From positions 1,736,001 through 1,800,000 of the forward strand of contig OZ255630.1 in assembly GCA_965276825.1 (NCBI GenBank): a stretch of DNA of 64,000 nt, read 5' to 3'. Under the pieces are notes generated by a model. It did no database searches. It was not told where the DNA came from and saw only the letters and a program-made list of their open reading frames with translations. Made by a program: the position numbers and the translations under genes. Shown in pieces: positions 43,430 to 51,174 of the stretch (position 1 is its first letter; the number at the start of each line of letters is the position of its first letter). The DNA comes from G965276765 sp965276825. Its GTDB lineage: Bacteria; Actinomycetota; Acidimicrobiia; Acidimicrobiales; Palsa-688.

Positions 43430-43435
43430 AAGGTA
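43430..43435 (-). promoter_or_regulatory. Leaderless -10 of the SnoaL-like gene
   Basis: TACCTT on the minus strand, seven bases before the GTG at 43422. Confidence 0.5.
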
Positions 43436-43462
43436 CCGGTCCTCCTGCACCCCGACGCCAGG

Positions 43463-43468
43463 TACGGT
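43463..43468 (+). promoter_or_regulatory. Leaderless -10 of the divergent hydrolase gene
   Basis: TACGGT, eight bases before the ATG at 43477. The two divergent start codons are only about 55 bases apart, so the promoters face away from each other in a very small space. Confidence 0.5.
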
Positions 43469-43476
43469 GCCCGGCG

Positions 43477-44391
43477 ATGGAGACCGACCTGCGCACCATC
43501 GCACCGACCGAGGGGCAGGGGCCGGGCTGGACGGCGGGGCCGCGCGTGGACGGCAGGGACGGCGTCGAGATCGCCACGTGGGACCTGGGCGGCGACGGGC
43601 CCCCGCTGATCCTGCTCCACGCCACCGGCTTCCACGCCAAGATGTGGCTCCCCCTCGCCCCGGTGCTGCGGCGCCGCTTCCGGGTCTGGGCGATCGACCA
43701 GCGCGGCCACGGACGGTCGGGCCACCAGGCCGGCGGCGACTACCGGGACTGGTCGGACTTCGTCGCCGACCTGTTCGCGGTCATCGACGCCCTCGGGCTG
43801 GACGACGACGAGGAGGGCAATGGCCTGGTCGCCGCGGGCCACTCGCTCGGCGGTGGGGTGCTGCTCCTCGCCGACCAGGCCAGGCCGGGCTGTTTCCGGT
43901 CCCTCTACTGCTACGAGCCGATCGTCGTCGCCCCGGACCAACGCGAGCGGCTGCGGACCGACAACGGGTCGCTCGCCGTGCTGGCCCGCAAGCGGCGGCC
44001 CGGCTTCCCCGACCGGGCGTCGGCGCGAGCCAACTACGCGGCCAAGCCTCCCTTCTCCCGCTTCGTGCCCGAGGCCATCGACGCCTACGTCGACCACGGC
44101 CTGGTCGACCAGCCCGACGGCTCGGTGCGCCTGGCCTGCAGCCCGGAGGAGGAGGCCTCCGTGTACGAGGGGGCGATGTTCCACCGGGCGTGGGAGCACC
44201 TCGGCGACAACCGGGCTCCCGCCGTCCTCGCTGGCAGCACCGAGCCCGACGGGCCGGCCGCCTACCTGGACCTGGTGGCCTCCGCCCATCCGGCGGCCAC
44301 CGTCGAGCGGTGGCCGGAGCTCGACCACTTCGCCCCGATGGAGGCGCCGGCCACCATCGCCGGGGCCATCGTGGAGGCCCTCGGGCGCTGA
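43477..44391 (+). CDS. Alpha/beta hydrolase
   Basis: A 304-residue alpha/beta-hydrolase: LILLHATGFHAKMWLPLAPVL with the HATGFH oxyanion motif near 47, AIDQRGHGRSGHQ, nucleophile elbow AAGHSLGGGVLLL near 123-135 and LDHFAPMEAP with the catalytic His near 287. Members close in sequence act as esterases, epoxide hydrolases or haloperoxidase-like enzymes; the substrate cannot be read from the sequence. Confidence 0.88.
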   Translation: METDLRTIAPTEGQGPGWTAGPRVDGRDGVEIATWDLGGDGPPLILLHATGFHAKMWLPLAPVLRRRFRVWAIDQRGHGRSGHQAGGDYRDWSDFVADLFAVIDALGLDDDEEGNGLVAAGHSLGGGVLLLADQARPGCFRSLYCYEPIVVAPDQRERLRTDNGSLAVLARKRRPGFPDRASARANYAAKPPFSRFVPEAIDAYVDHGLVDQPDGSVRLACSPEEEASVYEGAMFHRAWEHLGDNRAPAVLAGSTEPDGPAAYLDLVASAHPAATVERWPELDHFAPMEAPATIAGAIVEALGR

Positions 44392-44459
44392 CGCCGCCGG
44401 CGACACCACAGACACTGACGCTGCCGGCGGCATGCGCGGGCACGGTCACCCCCGGTCGG

Positions 44460-44465
44460 TAGGGT
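44460..44465 (+). promoter_or_regulatory. Leaderless -10 of the RecB-like nuclease gene
   Basis: TAGGGT, seven bases before the ATG at 44473. Confidence 0.5.
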
Positions 44466-44472
44466 CGGAGCG

Positions 44473-45300
44473 ATGGCCTTTCCCCTGCCGACGTCGCTGT
44501 CGCCGTCGAAGGTGACGTCGTTCAAGGACTGCGGGCTGGCCTTCCGGCTGTCGGCCATCGACCGGATCCCGGAGGTCAAGTCCCCCGCCGCGGCCAAGGG
44601 CACCCTCGTGCACCGGGCGCTGCAGCTCCTGTACTGGGAGCGGCCGCAGGGGTCGAGGACGGTCGAGGCCGCGCTCGACTGCCTCGAGCGGGCGGTGCCG
44701 GAGATCCTCGACGGCGACGAGTACCAGGCCCTCGGGCTCACCGGCGAGGAGCGCGACGCGTTCGTGGCCGACGCGGCCGACCTTGTCCGCAACGACTTCG
44801 TGCTCGAGCACCCCGACGACGTGGAGGTCATCGGGACCGAGCTGCGCCTCTCGGTCGAAATCGGCACCCTCCGCCTGTCGGGCATCATCGACCGTCTGGA
44901 GCTCGACGCCGACGGCGGGCTGGTCGTCACGGACTACAAGACGGGCCGGGCGCCGCGGGAGAGCAGCGAGCAGGCCAAGCTCGTGGGCGTCCACTTCTAC
45001 GCCTTCCTCTGCGAGCAGCTCTTCGGCCGCCGGCCGGTGCGCGTCCAGCTCCTCCACCTCCGTGAGCCGATGTCGATCACGACGGTGCCTTCGGACCAGT
45101 CCATCCGGGGCCTGCGCCAGCAGACCCTCGCCATCTGGAGCGCGGTGGAGCGGGCGTGTCGGACCGAGGACTTCCGGCCCAAGCCGAGCTTCGCCTGCTC
45201 GTGGTGCGACTACCAGGCCTACTGCCCGGCCAAGGGCGGTGACCTGGCCCTGCTGCCGGAGCCGACCCGCAGGGCGGGCCCCCTCGTCCCGGCGTCATGA
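44473..45300 (+). CDS. RecB-family PD-(D/E)XK nuclease with Fe-S-type cysteines
   Basis: A 275-residue Cas4/RecB-like nuclease. SPSKVTSFKDCGLAFRL at the N-terminus, KGTLVHRALQLLYW, catalytic GIIDRLELD and VVTDYKTGRAP (DYK motif) near 148-162. A C-terminal cysteine set (FACSWCDYQAYCP) together with Cys20 matches the 4Fe-4S arrangement of AddB/Cas4 nucleases. There is no helicase domain or CRISPR locus nearby, so it is a stand-alone actinobacterial exonuclease, probably for DNA repair. Confidence 0.9.
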   Translation: MAFPLPTSLSPSKVTSFKDCGLAFRLSAIDRIPEVKSPAAAKGTLVHRALQLLYWERPQGSRTVEAALDCLERAVPEILDGDEYQALGLTGEERDAFVADAADLVRNDFVLEHPDDVEVIGTELRLSVEIGTLRLSGIIDRLELDADGGLVVTDYKTGRAPRESSEQAKLVGVHFYAFLCEQLFGRRPVRVQLLHLREPMSITTVPSDQSIRGLRQQTLAIWSAVERACRTEDFRPKPSFACSWCDYQAYCPAKGGDLALLPEPTRRAGPLVPAS

Positions 45301-45408
45301 GCGTCGTCCGGCCCCCCGCCGCCCTGCGCCCCGGGGCCCCCGCCGCCGTCCCTTCACCCGCGCCGTGACGCCGGCGCCGGGCTCGGCCCGTCCCCCCTGC
45401 TCCCTGGC

Positions 45409-46017
45409 ATGAGCCCGTTGGCCGGCGCCCGCCGGCAGGTGCTGGCCTTCGACCGCCTCGTCGACGAGGGCATGGCGACCCACCTGCGGGGTCGGCGGCC
45501 GGTGGACGTGGTGATGTACGGGGCCAGCTTCGTGGGTGACCACGGTCTGATCTGGATGGGTGTCGCCGGCCTGCAGGCGCTGCGGCGCCGCGACCGGCCG
45601 TGGCGGCGCCCACTCGCCCGCGCCGTGCTTGGCCTGGCCGCCGAGTCCGCCGTGGTCAACGGGCCCGTCAAATGGATGTTCCGCCGCGCCCGGCCGGTCT
45701 CGTCGCTGCCACGGCCGCACCACCTCCGCCAACCGCGGAGCAGCTCGTTCCCGAGCGGCCACGCCAGCGCGGCCTTCTTCGGTGCCGCCCTGCTGCGCGA
45801 CGGTGATCCCTGGTGGCCCGTGTACTACGGCCTGGCGGTCGTCGTGGCCACGAGCAGGGCGCACGTGAGGATCCACCATGCGTCCGACGTGGTGGGCGGG
45901 GCCGTCGTCGGTGCCGCCCTGGGGGAGCTGACCCGCCGGCTGGTCCCGCTCGACGGGCCGGCCACGACCATCGTCCCCTCCCCGTCGGGGTCCGGAGGGA
46001 CCGGGCCGGTGGAATAG
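45409..46017 (+). CDS. PAP2-family phosphatase
   Basis: A 202-residue phosphatidic acid phosphatase-like protein. The three motifs are KWMFRRARP (KX6RP), SSFPSGHASAAFF and SRAHVRIHHASDVVGG. Hydrophobic segments around 42-60, 75-90 and 140-155 suggest a membrane-embedded lipid or undecaprenyl-pyrophosphate phosphatase, although the hydrophobic stretches are short. C-terminal Pro/Ser/Gly tail. Confidence 0.88.
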   Translation: MSPLAGARRQVLAFDRLVDEGMATHLRGRRPVDVVMYGASFVGDHGLIWMGVAGLQALRRRDRPWRRPLARAVLGLAAESAVVNGPVKWMFRRARPVSSLPRPHHLRQPRSSSFPSGHASAAFFGAALLRDGDPWWPVYYGLAVVVATSRAHVRIHHASDVVGGAVVGAALGELTRRLVPLDGPATTIVPSPSGSGGTGPVE

Positions 46018-46046
46018 CCACCTCCGCCGGCGTCGTTGGACTTGGC

Positions 46047-46646
46047 ATGGCCCACTCTTTCGCTGTCACCTGGGACTACCGATGCCCGTTCGCCAGGAAC
46101 GCGCACGACCACCTGGTGACCGCCCTCCAGGCGGGCGCGCCCTGGGACGTGACCTTCCTCGCCTTCTCCCTCGATCAACCCCACGTCGAGGAGGGCCAGC
46201 CGTCGGTCTTCGACCAGCCCGAGCGCTACCCCGGGCTCCTGGCCAACGAGGCCGGCATCGTGGTCCGGGACCGCCAGGCCGAGAAGTTCCTCGATGTCCA
46301 CCACGCCCTCTTCGAGGCCAGGCACCGCGACGCCGCCGACCTGCGCCGGCGCGACGTGGTGGCCCGGGTCCTGGGTGACGCCGGAGTCGACGCCGGCTCG
46401 GTCCTCGCCGAGGTGGACGACGGCTGGCCGCTCGAGACCCTCCGCAAGGAGCACACCCGCGCCGCGGACGACCTCCAGGTCTTCGGCGTGCCGACCTTCG
46501 TCGTCGGCCATGACGCGGTCTTCGTCCGCCTCATGGACCGCGCCGACGGCGACGCCGCCAAGGCCACCGCAACCATCAACCGGATCGTCGACCTGCTCGA
46601 GTGGAGCGCCCTCAACGAGTTCAAGCACACCACGGTCTCGGCCTGA
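46047..46646 (+). CDS. DsbA-family thioredoxin-fold protein
   Basis: A 199-residue DsbA/2-hydroxychromene isomerase-like protein. The active-site region is WDYRCPFARNAHDHL with a single cysteine (CPFA instead of CxxC), and the cis-proline loop is GVPTFVVG near 150. A dithiol oxidase role is therefore unlikely; mycothiol-dependent isomerase or transferase chemistry is possible in this mycothiol-using organism (inference). No signal peptide. Confidence 0.85.
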   Translation: MAHSFAVTWDYRCPFARNAHDHLVTALQAGAPWDVTFLAFSLDQPHVEEGQPSVFDQPERYPGLLANEAGIVVRDRQAEKFLDVHHALFEARHRDAADLRRRDVVARVLGDAGVDAGSVLAEVDDGWPLETLRKEHTRAADDLQVFGVPTFVVGHDAVFVRLMDRADGDAAKATATINRIVDLLEWSALNEFKHTTVSA

Positions 46647-46759
46647 CGGTGTCTCCGCCGGAAGCCGGTGCCGCTCCCTGGCCGGGTCGTGGGGAGCGGA
46701 AGCACCAGGGGCGCCGAGGCGTTGAACTCGATGTCACACCCTCCCGTCAGGATGGTCCC

Positions 46760-47248
46760 ATGGTCGAGCAACTGGCGCTACCGCACCTCTCCTCACCGGT
46801 CGTCACCCATCGCCGGAGCACCGGCCCCGCCGCCGGTGCGACCGACCGGACGACCGGACGTCGCGGCCAGCCGGGCGCCGGGTCCCACCCGGTCACCAGG
46901 TCCCTGCGGGTGCCCGGCTCGACCACTGCCGGCTCGACCACTGCCGGCTCGACCACTGCCGGCTCGACCACTGCCGGCTCGACCACTGCCGGCTCGACCA
47001 CTGCGGGGCCGACCATCGCGGGTTCGACCGACCGGGTTTCGTCCGAGCGGCCCCGCTCCACCCGCCCCCCCGCCGGGCGGGCGCGGGCCGCAGGTGGCCG
47101 TGGGCCGGGGGTGGTGCGTCGACGCACCGGCGGTGGCCCGCCCGCCCTGCCCATCGACGAGCGCACCAGGCAGCTCGGTCTCCGGGGCATCGAGGCGGCC
47201 CGCCGGGCCCTGGCCGACGCCACCCAGCGCCTGACCGACGCCGCCTGA
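46760..47248 (+). CDS. Hypothetical protein with GSTTA repeats
   Basis: A 162-residue frame. After MVEQLALPHLSSPVV comes a basic region, then six GSTTA units (46916-47005), a Pro/Arg-rich stretch and an ordered-looking C-terminus LPIDERTRQLGLRGIEAARRALADATQRL that could form an amphipathic helix. CAGGAT ends 6 bases before the ATG, like other leaderless starts here. I do not recognise the protein. The Arg-rich low-complexity middle is what any frame in such DNA could give, so confidence is moderate. Confidence 0.5.
   Translation: MVEQLALPHLSSPVVTHRRSTGPAAGATDRTTGRRGQPGAGSHPVTRSLRVPGSTTAGSTTAGSTTAGSTTAGSTTAGSTTAGPTIAGSTDRVSSERPRSTRPPAGRARAAGGRGPGVVRRRTGGGPPALPIDERTRQLGLRGIEAARRALADATQRLTDAA
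46916..47005. repeat. 15-base tandem repeat, six units, in frame
   Basis: GGCTCGACCACTGCC repeated at 46916, 46931, 46946, 46961, 46976 and 46991, then two degenerate units. A multiple of three, so copy-number change would not break the frame. Confidence 0.95.
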
Positions 47249-47333
47249 CCGATGCCGCCCGACCGACGCCGCCCGAGCGGTCCGGTTCCGGTGGGTGGTC
47301 CGCCCGGGCGAGCCCGCCGCCGGTCGGCGTCGC

Positions 47334-47339
47334 TACCAT
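47334..47339 (+). promoter_or_regulatory. Leaderless -10 of the LLM oxidoreductase gene
   Basis: TACCAT, six bases before the GTG at 47346. Confidence 0.5.
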
Positions 47340-47345
47340 GCCGCC

Positions 47346-48296
47346 GTGACCTACGGCATCACTGTCCCGTTCGACCGCGTGCCCCTCGCGGAGCACCGCG
47401 AGTGGTTCGAGGAGATCGTCGAGTTGGGCTACACCGACCTGTGGTCCGGGGAGGCCGACGGCGCCGACGCTTTCACGGTGCTGGCCCTGGCGGCCGCCTG
47501 GACGCCGACCCTCCGGCTCGGGACGGCGATCGTGCCGGCCTTCACCCGGGGCCCGGCGCTGATGGCCCAGAGCGTGGCGGCCATGGCCGAAGCGGCCCCC
47601 GGCCGCTTCGCGTTCGGCATCGGGACGTCATCCAACGTGATCGTCGAGGGTTGGAACGGGGTGCCCTTCGAGGATCCCTACAAGCGGGTGCGAGACGTGG
47701 TCCGCTTCGTGCGGGCCGCGCTGAGCGGTGAGAAGGTCGAGGGCGCCTTCGACACCTTCCAGAGCAACGGCTTCCGGCTGGGTCGGCCGCCGGCGGTGGT
47801 CCCGCCGATCCTGATCGCCGCGCTCCGTCCCGGGATGCTCCGCCTCGCCGGACGGGAGGGTGACGGGGCCATCATCAACTGGCTGGCGTCGACCGATGTC
47901 CCGAAGGTGGTCGCCGAGGTCGGACCGGGCAAGGAGATCGTGGCCAGGATCTTCGTCTGCCCGTCGGAGGACGCGGACACGGTCCGCGCCCAGGGTCGTC
48001 GGGTCATCGCCGCCTACCTCAACGTGCCGGTCTACGCCGCCTTCCACGAGTGGCTCGGCCGCGGCCCCCTCCTCGAGGGGATGTGGACGGCGTGGAGGGC
48101 CGGGGACCGCAAGGCCGCCCTCGCCGCCATCCCCGACGAGGTGGTCGACAACCTGATCCTCCACGGGTCGGCCGACCAGGTGAACGGCCAGATCCAGGCC
48201 TACGTCGACAACGGGGTGACGACGCCGGCGCTGGCCCTGCTGCCTCTGGCCGGCATCGACACCCGTCAGGCGTTGCGGGACCTCGCCCCTCGCTGA
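47346..48296 (+). CDS. LLM-class F420-dependent oxidoreductase
   Basis: A 316-residue luciferase-like TIM-barrel protein: MTYGITVPFDRVPLAEHREWFEEIVELGYTDLWSGEADGADAF, LRLGTAIVPAFTRGPALMAQ, GRFAFGIGTSSNVIVEGWNG and a C-terminal GSADQVNGQIQAYVDNGV. This subgroup binds F420 in actinobacteria. The substrate is unknown; partners could be ketones or secondary alcohols. GTG start, leaderless signature. Confidence 0.9.
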   Translation: MTYGITVPFDRVPLAEHREWFEEIVELGYTDLWSGEADGADAFTVLALAAAWTPTLRLGTAIVPAFTRGPALMAQSVAAMAEAAPGRFAFGIGTSSNVIVEGWNGVPFEDPYKRVRDVVRFVRAALSGEKVEGAFDTFQSNGFRLGRPPAVVPPILIAALRPGMLRLAGREGDGAIINWLASTDVPKVVAEVGPGKEIVARIFVCPSEDADTVRAQGRRVIAAYLNVPVYAAFHEWLGRGPLLEGMWTAWRAGDRKAALAAIPDEVVDNLILHGSADQVNGQIQAYVDNGVTTPALALLPLAGIDTRQALRDLAPR

Positions 48297-48325
48297 AATG
48301 GCAGCGGTCTGCGACCGGGTGACCG

Positions 48326-48685
48326 TCAGCCGGACCGGCGCGCGACCCGACGGGCGAGAGACCCCTTCGTCCCGTCGTCGTCAGGCGCGAGGAGGGCCAG
48401 CAGGCTGAGCTGCTCCGACCGGGCGGCGCGGGCGGTGAGCGGCTCCCAGCGGATCCCCCCTCGCCGGCCGGTCGCCACCACCCAGAGCCGGTCGACCGGG
48501 AGGCTGCGGGCCGCCCCGCCGTCGGCGGTGACACCGATGCTCCCGTCGCGCTCCCCGCCGCGGACCGTGCCGTGTCGCCAGCCGCCACCGGCGGCCTCCC
48601 GCCATCGCACCGCCTCGGCGGCCCGCAACCCGAGCGCATCGAGCCGGCCGTCGGCCGCCCTCCGGTCCTCCGACGCGCTGGCCAC
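48326..48685 (-). CDS. Hypothetical protein
   Basis: A 119-residue protein that I do not recognise. ALGLRAAEAVRWREAAGGGWRHGTVRGGERDGSIGVTADGGAARSLPVDRLWV looks like a small beta-rich fold, and the C-terminus is basic. GTG start 6 bases after a TAGCCT hexamer supports it as a real leaderless gene. It is convergent with the LLM gene. Confidence 0.55.
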   Translation of the reverse strand: MASASEDRRAADGRLDALGLRAAEAVRWREAAGGGWRHGTVRGGERDGSIGVTADGGAARSLPVDRLWVVATGRRGGIRWEPLTARAARSEQLSLLALLAPDDDGTKGSLARRVARRSG

Positions 48686-48691
48686 GGCTGC

Positions 48692-48697
48692 AGGCTA
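48692..48697 (-). promoter_or_regulatory. Leaderless -10 hexamer
   Basis: TAGCCT on the minus strand, six bases before the GTG at 48685. Confidence 0.45.
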
Positions 48698-48766
48698 GGC
48701 AGCCGGGCCGGGCCGAACGAGGACCGTCGACCGTCCGGGGGCGCCCGGGGTGCCGGGAGGCGCGTG

Positions 48767-48873
48767 CCGGCGTTCTCGGAGACCTCCACGTCGGTATCCG
48801 CGCCCGAGCGCCCCGAGGTCGCGCCACCACGCCCAAGCGCCCCGAGGTCGCGCCGCCACCCGGTCCGGCGCCC
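48767..48873. repeat. ~107-base direct repeat, copy 1
   Basis: Contains CGTTCTCGGAGACCTCCACG and twice the block GCGCCCCGAGGTCGCGCC. Copy 2 is at 48899-49006. Confidence 0.9.
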
Positions 48874-48898
48874 CCCCCCACACCCGGCACCCCCCAAG

Positions 48899-49006
48899 CC
48901 CGGCGTTCTCAGGGACCTCCACGTCAGTATCCGCGCCCGAGCGCCCCGAGGTCGCGCCACCACGCCCAAGCGCCCCGAGGTCGCGCCACCACCCGGTCCG
49001 GCGCCC
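48899..49006. repeat. ~107-base direct repeat, copy 2
   Basis: Differs from copy 1 at only a few positions. It is followed to about 49090 by a short-period CGCCCGCCACGCCCA-like array. The whole 48698-49115 space between the hypothetical and thiolase genes is repeats with no gene. Confidence 0.9.
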
Positions 49007-49115
49007 GCCACGCCCGGCGCCCGACCACGCCCAGCGCCCGCCACGCCCAGCGCCCGCCACGCCCGCCACGCCCGGCGCCCGCCGCCCGGGGACGCCACGT
49101 CGAGCGGGCCGTCGG

Positions 49116-49121
49116 TAGGCT
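49116..49121 (+). promoter_or_regulatory. Leaderless -10 of the thiolase gene
   Basis: TAGGCT, six bases before the ATG at 49128. Confidence 0.5.
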
Positions 49122-49127
49122 CCGCCC

Positions 49128-50303
49128 ATGTCCGATGTCGTGATCGTCGATGCCGTGCGCACCCCAGTCGGGCGCCGAAACGGCGGCCTCTCCACCGTCC
49201 ACCCCGCCGACCTCCTCGCAGGGGCGCTGCGCGAGCTGGTCGAGCGGTCGGGGATCGACCCCGGAGCCGTGGGCCAGGTCGTCGCCGGCTGCGTCGGCCA
49301 GGTGGGCGAGCAGTCGTTCAACATCGCCAGGACGGCCTGGTTGAGCGCCGGCCTGCCCATGACCGTGCCGGCGACCACGGTGGACGCGCAGTGCGGCTCC
49401 AGTCAGCAGGCGACCAACCTGGCCTACGCGATGATCGCCGCCGGTGTGGTGGACGCGGCCGTGGCCTGCGGGGTCGAGGCCATGTCACGCATCCCGATCG
49501 GATCCAACGGCAGGAAGGAGCTCGGACTCGGCCGGGCCATTCCCAAATCCTATTTCGGGCACTACGAGCTCACGTCCCAGTTCGAGGGAGCCGAGCGCAT
49601 CGCCACGGCCTGGAACGTGACGAGGGACGACACCGACCGCTTCGGTCTGCGCAGTCAGACGCAGGCAGCGGAGGCGTGGGCCGATGACCGGTTCGGCTCG
49701 CAGATCGCGCCGGTGCAGGCGCCCGTGGTCGACGAGGAGGGCAGGCCGACCGGCGAGCACCACACGGTGACCAGGGACGAGGGTCTGCGGGAGACCACGC
49801 TGGAGAAGCTCGGCCAGCTGAAGCCGGTCGCCAGGCCCGACGGCGTGCACACCGCGGGCACCTCGTCGCAGATCTCCGACGGCGCCGCCGCGGTGCTGCT
49901 CATGGCGGCCGACCGGGCCGCCTCCCTCGGGCTCACGCCGCGCGCGCGGATCGCCGAGTCCTGCCTGGTGGGGGTGGACCCGGTGCTGATGCTGACCGGG
50001 CCGATCGACGCCACCCGGCACCTGCTCGCCCGCTCGGGGCTCGGCATCGACGACATCGACCTGTTCGAGATCAACGAGGCGTTCGCCTCGGTGGTGCTGG
50101 CCTGGCAGCAGGAGCTGAAGGCGGACCCGGACCGAGTCAACGTCAACGGGGGGGCCATCGCCCTCGGCCACCCCCTCGGCGGCACCGGCGCGGTGCTCGT
50201 GACCAAGGCCGTCCACGAGCTCGAGCGTCGAGACGCCAGGCGGGCCATCGTCAGCATGTGCTGTGGCGGCGGCCTGGGCACCGGCACGCTGATCGAACGC
50301 TGA
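49128..50303 (+). CDS. Acetyl-CoA acyltransferase (thiolase), steroid/FadA5-like
   Basis: A 391-residue thiolase that cleaves 3-ketoacyl-CoA. Catalytic Cys in DAQCGSSQQATN near 87-92, NEAFASVVLAWQ, His in GGAIALGHPLGGTGA near 346 and the second Cys in SMCCGGGLGTG near 380. The QCGSSQQ variant resembles the steroid-side-chain thiolase FadA5 group rather than biosynthetic PhaA; this is a motif-level inference. It is followed by the YdjC gene after 22 bases. Confidence 0.93.
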   Translation: MSDVVIVDAVRTPVGRRNGGLSTVHPADLLAGALRELVERSGIDPGAVGQVVAGCVGQVGEQSFNIARTAWLSAGLPMTVPATTVDAQCGSSQQATNLAYAMIAAGVVDAAVACGVEAMSRIPIGSNGRKELGLGRAIPKSYFGHYELTSQFEGAERIATAWNVTRDDTDRFGLRSQTQAAEAWADDRFGSQIAPVQAPVVDEEGRPTGEHHTVTRDEGLRETTLEKLGQLKPVARPDGVHTAGTSSQISDGAAAVLLMAADRAASLGLTPRARIAESCLVGVDPVLMLTGPIDATRHLLARSGLGIDDIDLFEINEAFASVVLAWQQELKADPDRVNVNGGAIALGHPLGGTGAVLVTKAVHELERRDARRAIVSMCCGGGLGTGTLIER

Positions 50304-50325
50304 GCAACGGCCGGTCGGCGAGCCC

Positions 50326-51159
50326 GTGACCCATCTCGCTGAGGCGCTCGGCCACGGCCGAGACGCGCGCCTGGTCATCGTGACCTGCGACGAGCTCGGG
50401 GTCAGCCACGCCTCCAACAGCGGCGTGTACGCCACCCTGCGCGACGGGGCCGGCACCGCCGCCGGTCTGGTCGTGCCGGGGCCGTGGGCGCGCGAGGCCG
50501 CCTTCCGCTACCGGGGTGAGGACGTCGGCGTCCACCTGACCCTCAACGCCGAGTACGACCTGCTGCGGTGGGGGCCGATCACGCACTGCCCGTCGCTGCT
50601 CGACGGCGACGGCGGGTTCCCTCGCACCCTCGAGGATCTCTGGGAGCACGGCGACACCGACGAGGTCAGGCGGGAGTGCCGGGCGCAGATCGAGCGGGCC
50701 GTGTACTGGGGCTTCGACGTCAGCCATCTGAGCGCCCACCTCGGCGCTCTCGAGCTGCGCCCCGAGTTCTTCGACGTGGCCCTCGAGATGGCCGTCGACT
50801 TCGGGCTGCCGCTCCGCCTCCCGGCGGTCGACGACGAGCGGCGCATCGGCTTCCCGCTCCGCGACCTGGCCGCCCGCGAGGGTGTCGTCAGCCCCGACGC
50901 GGTGGTGCGGGCGCCGCGCAACGCGGGCGCCAGGGCGATCCTCGACGACGCCCTCGGCGGTCTGGCCCCCGGGGTCACCGAGCTGGTCCTGCGCCCGGCG
51001 GCCCCCGGCGACGACCTGCGCTCGGTGGCGCCGGACTGGGGGGCGCGGGTGGACGACGGCCGACTGGCCTCCGCCGACGGTGACCTGCGAGCCGCCGTTG
51101 ACGCGGCCGGCGCGGTGCTGATCGGCTGGCGGAGCCTGCGGGCCCTCCAGCGGGCCTGA
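50326..51159 (+). CDS. ChbG/YdjC-family carbohydrate deacetylase-like protein
   Basis: A 277-residue YdjC-fold protein: LVIVTCDELGVSHASNSGVYATLRDG holds the first metal Asp, EDVGVHLTLNAEY the HxT motif, and VSHLSAHLGALELRPEFFDVALEM another His pair. Family members deacetylate chitooligosaccharides. GTG start. Context (thiolase upstream, convergent murF downstream) gives no clear pathway. Confidence 0.88.
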   Translation: MTHLAEALGHGRDARLVIVTCDELGVSHASNSGVYATLRDGAGTAAGLVVPGPWAREAAFRYRGEDVGVHLTLNAEYDLLRWGPITHCPSLLDGDGGFPRTLEDLWEHGDTDEVRRECRAQIERAVYWGFDVSHLSAHLGALELRPEFFDVALEMAVDFGLPLRLPAVDDERRIGFPLRDLAAREGVVSPDAVVRAPRNAGARAILDDALGGLAPGVTELVLRPAAPGDDLRSVAPDWGARVDDGRLASADGDLRAAVDAAGAVLIGWRSLRALQRA

Positions 51160-51174
51160 CGGTCGGGGCGGCCC

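Noticed and set aside
44473..45300. Cas4 of a CRISPR system
   Set aside because: The RecB/Cas4-like fold with Fe-S cysteines is present, but no other cas gene or array is in the window; better called a stand-alone nuclease.
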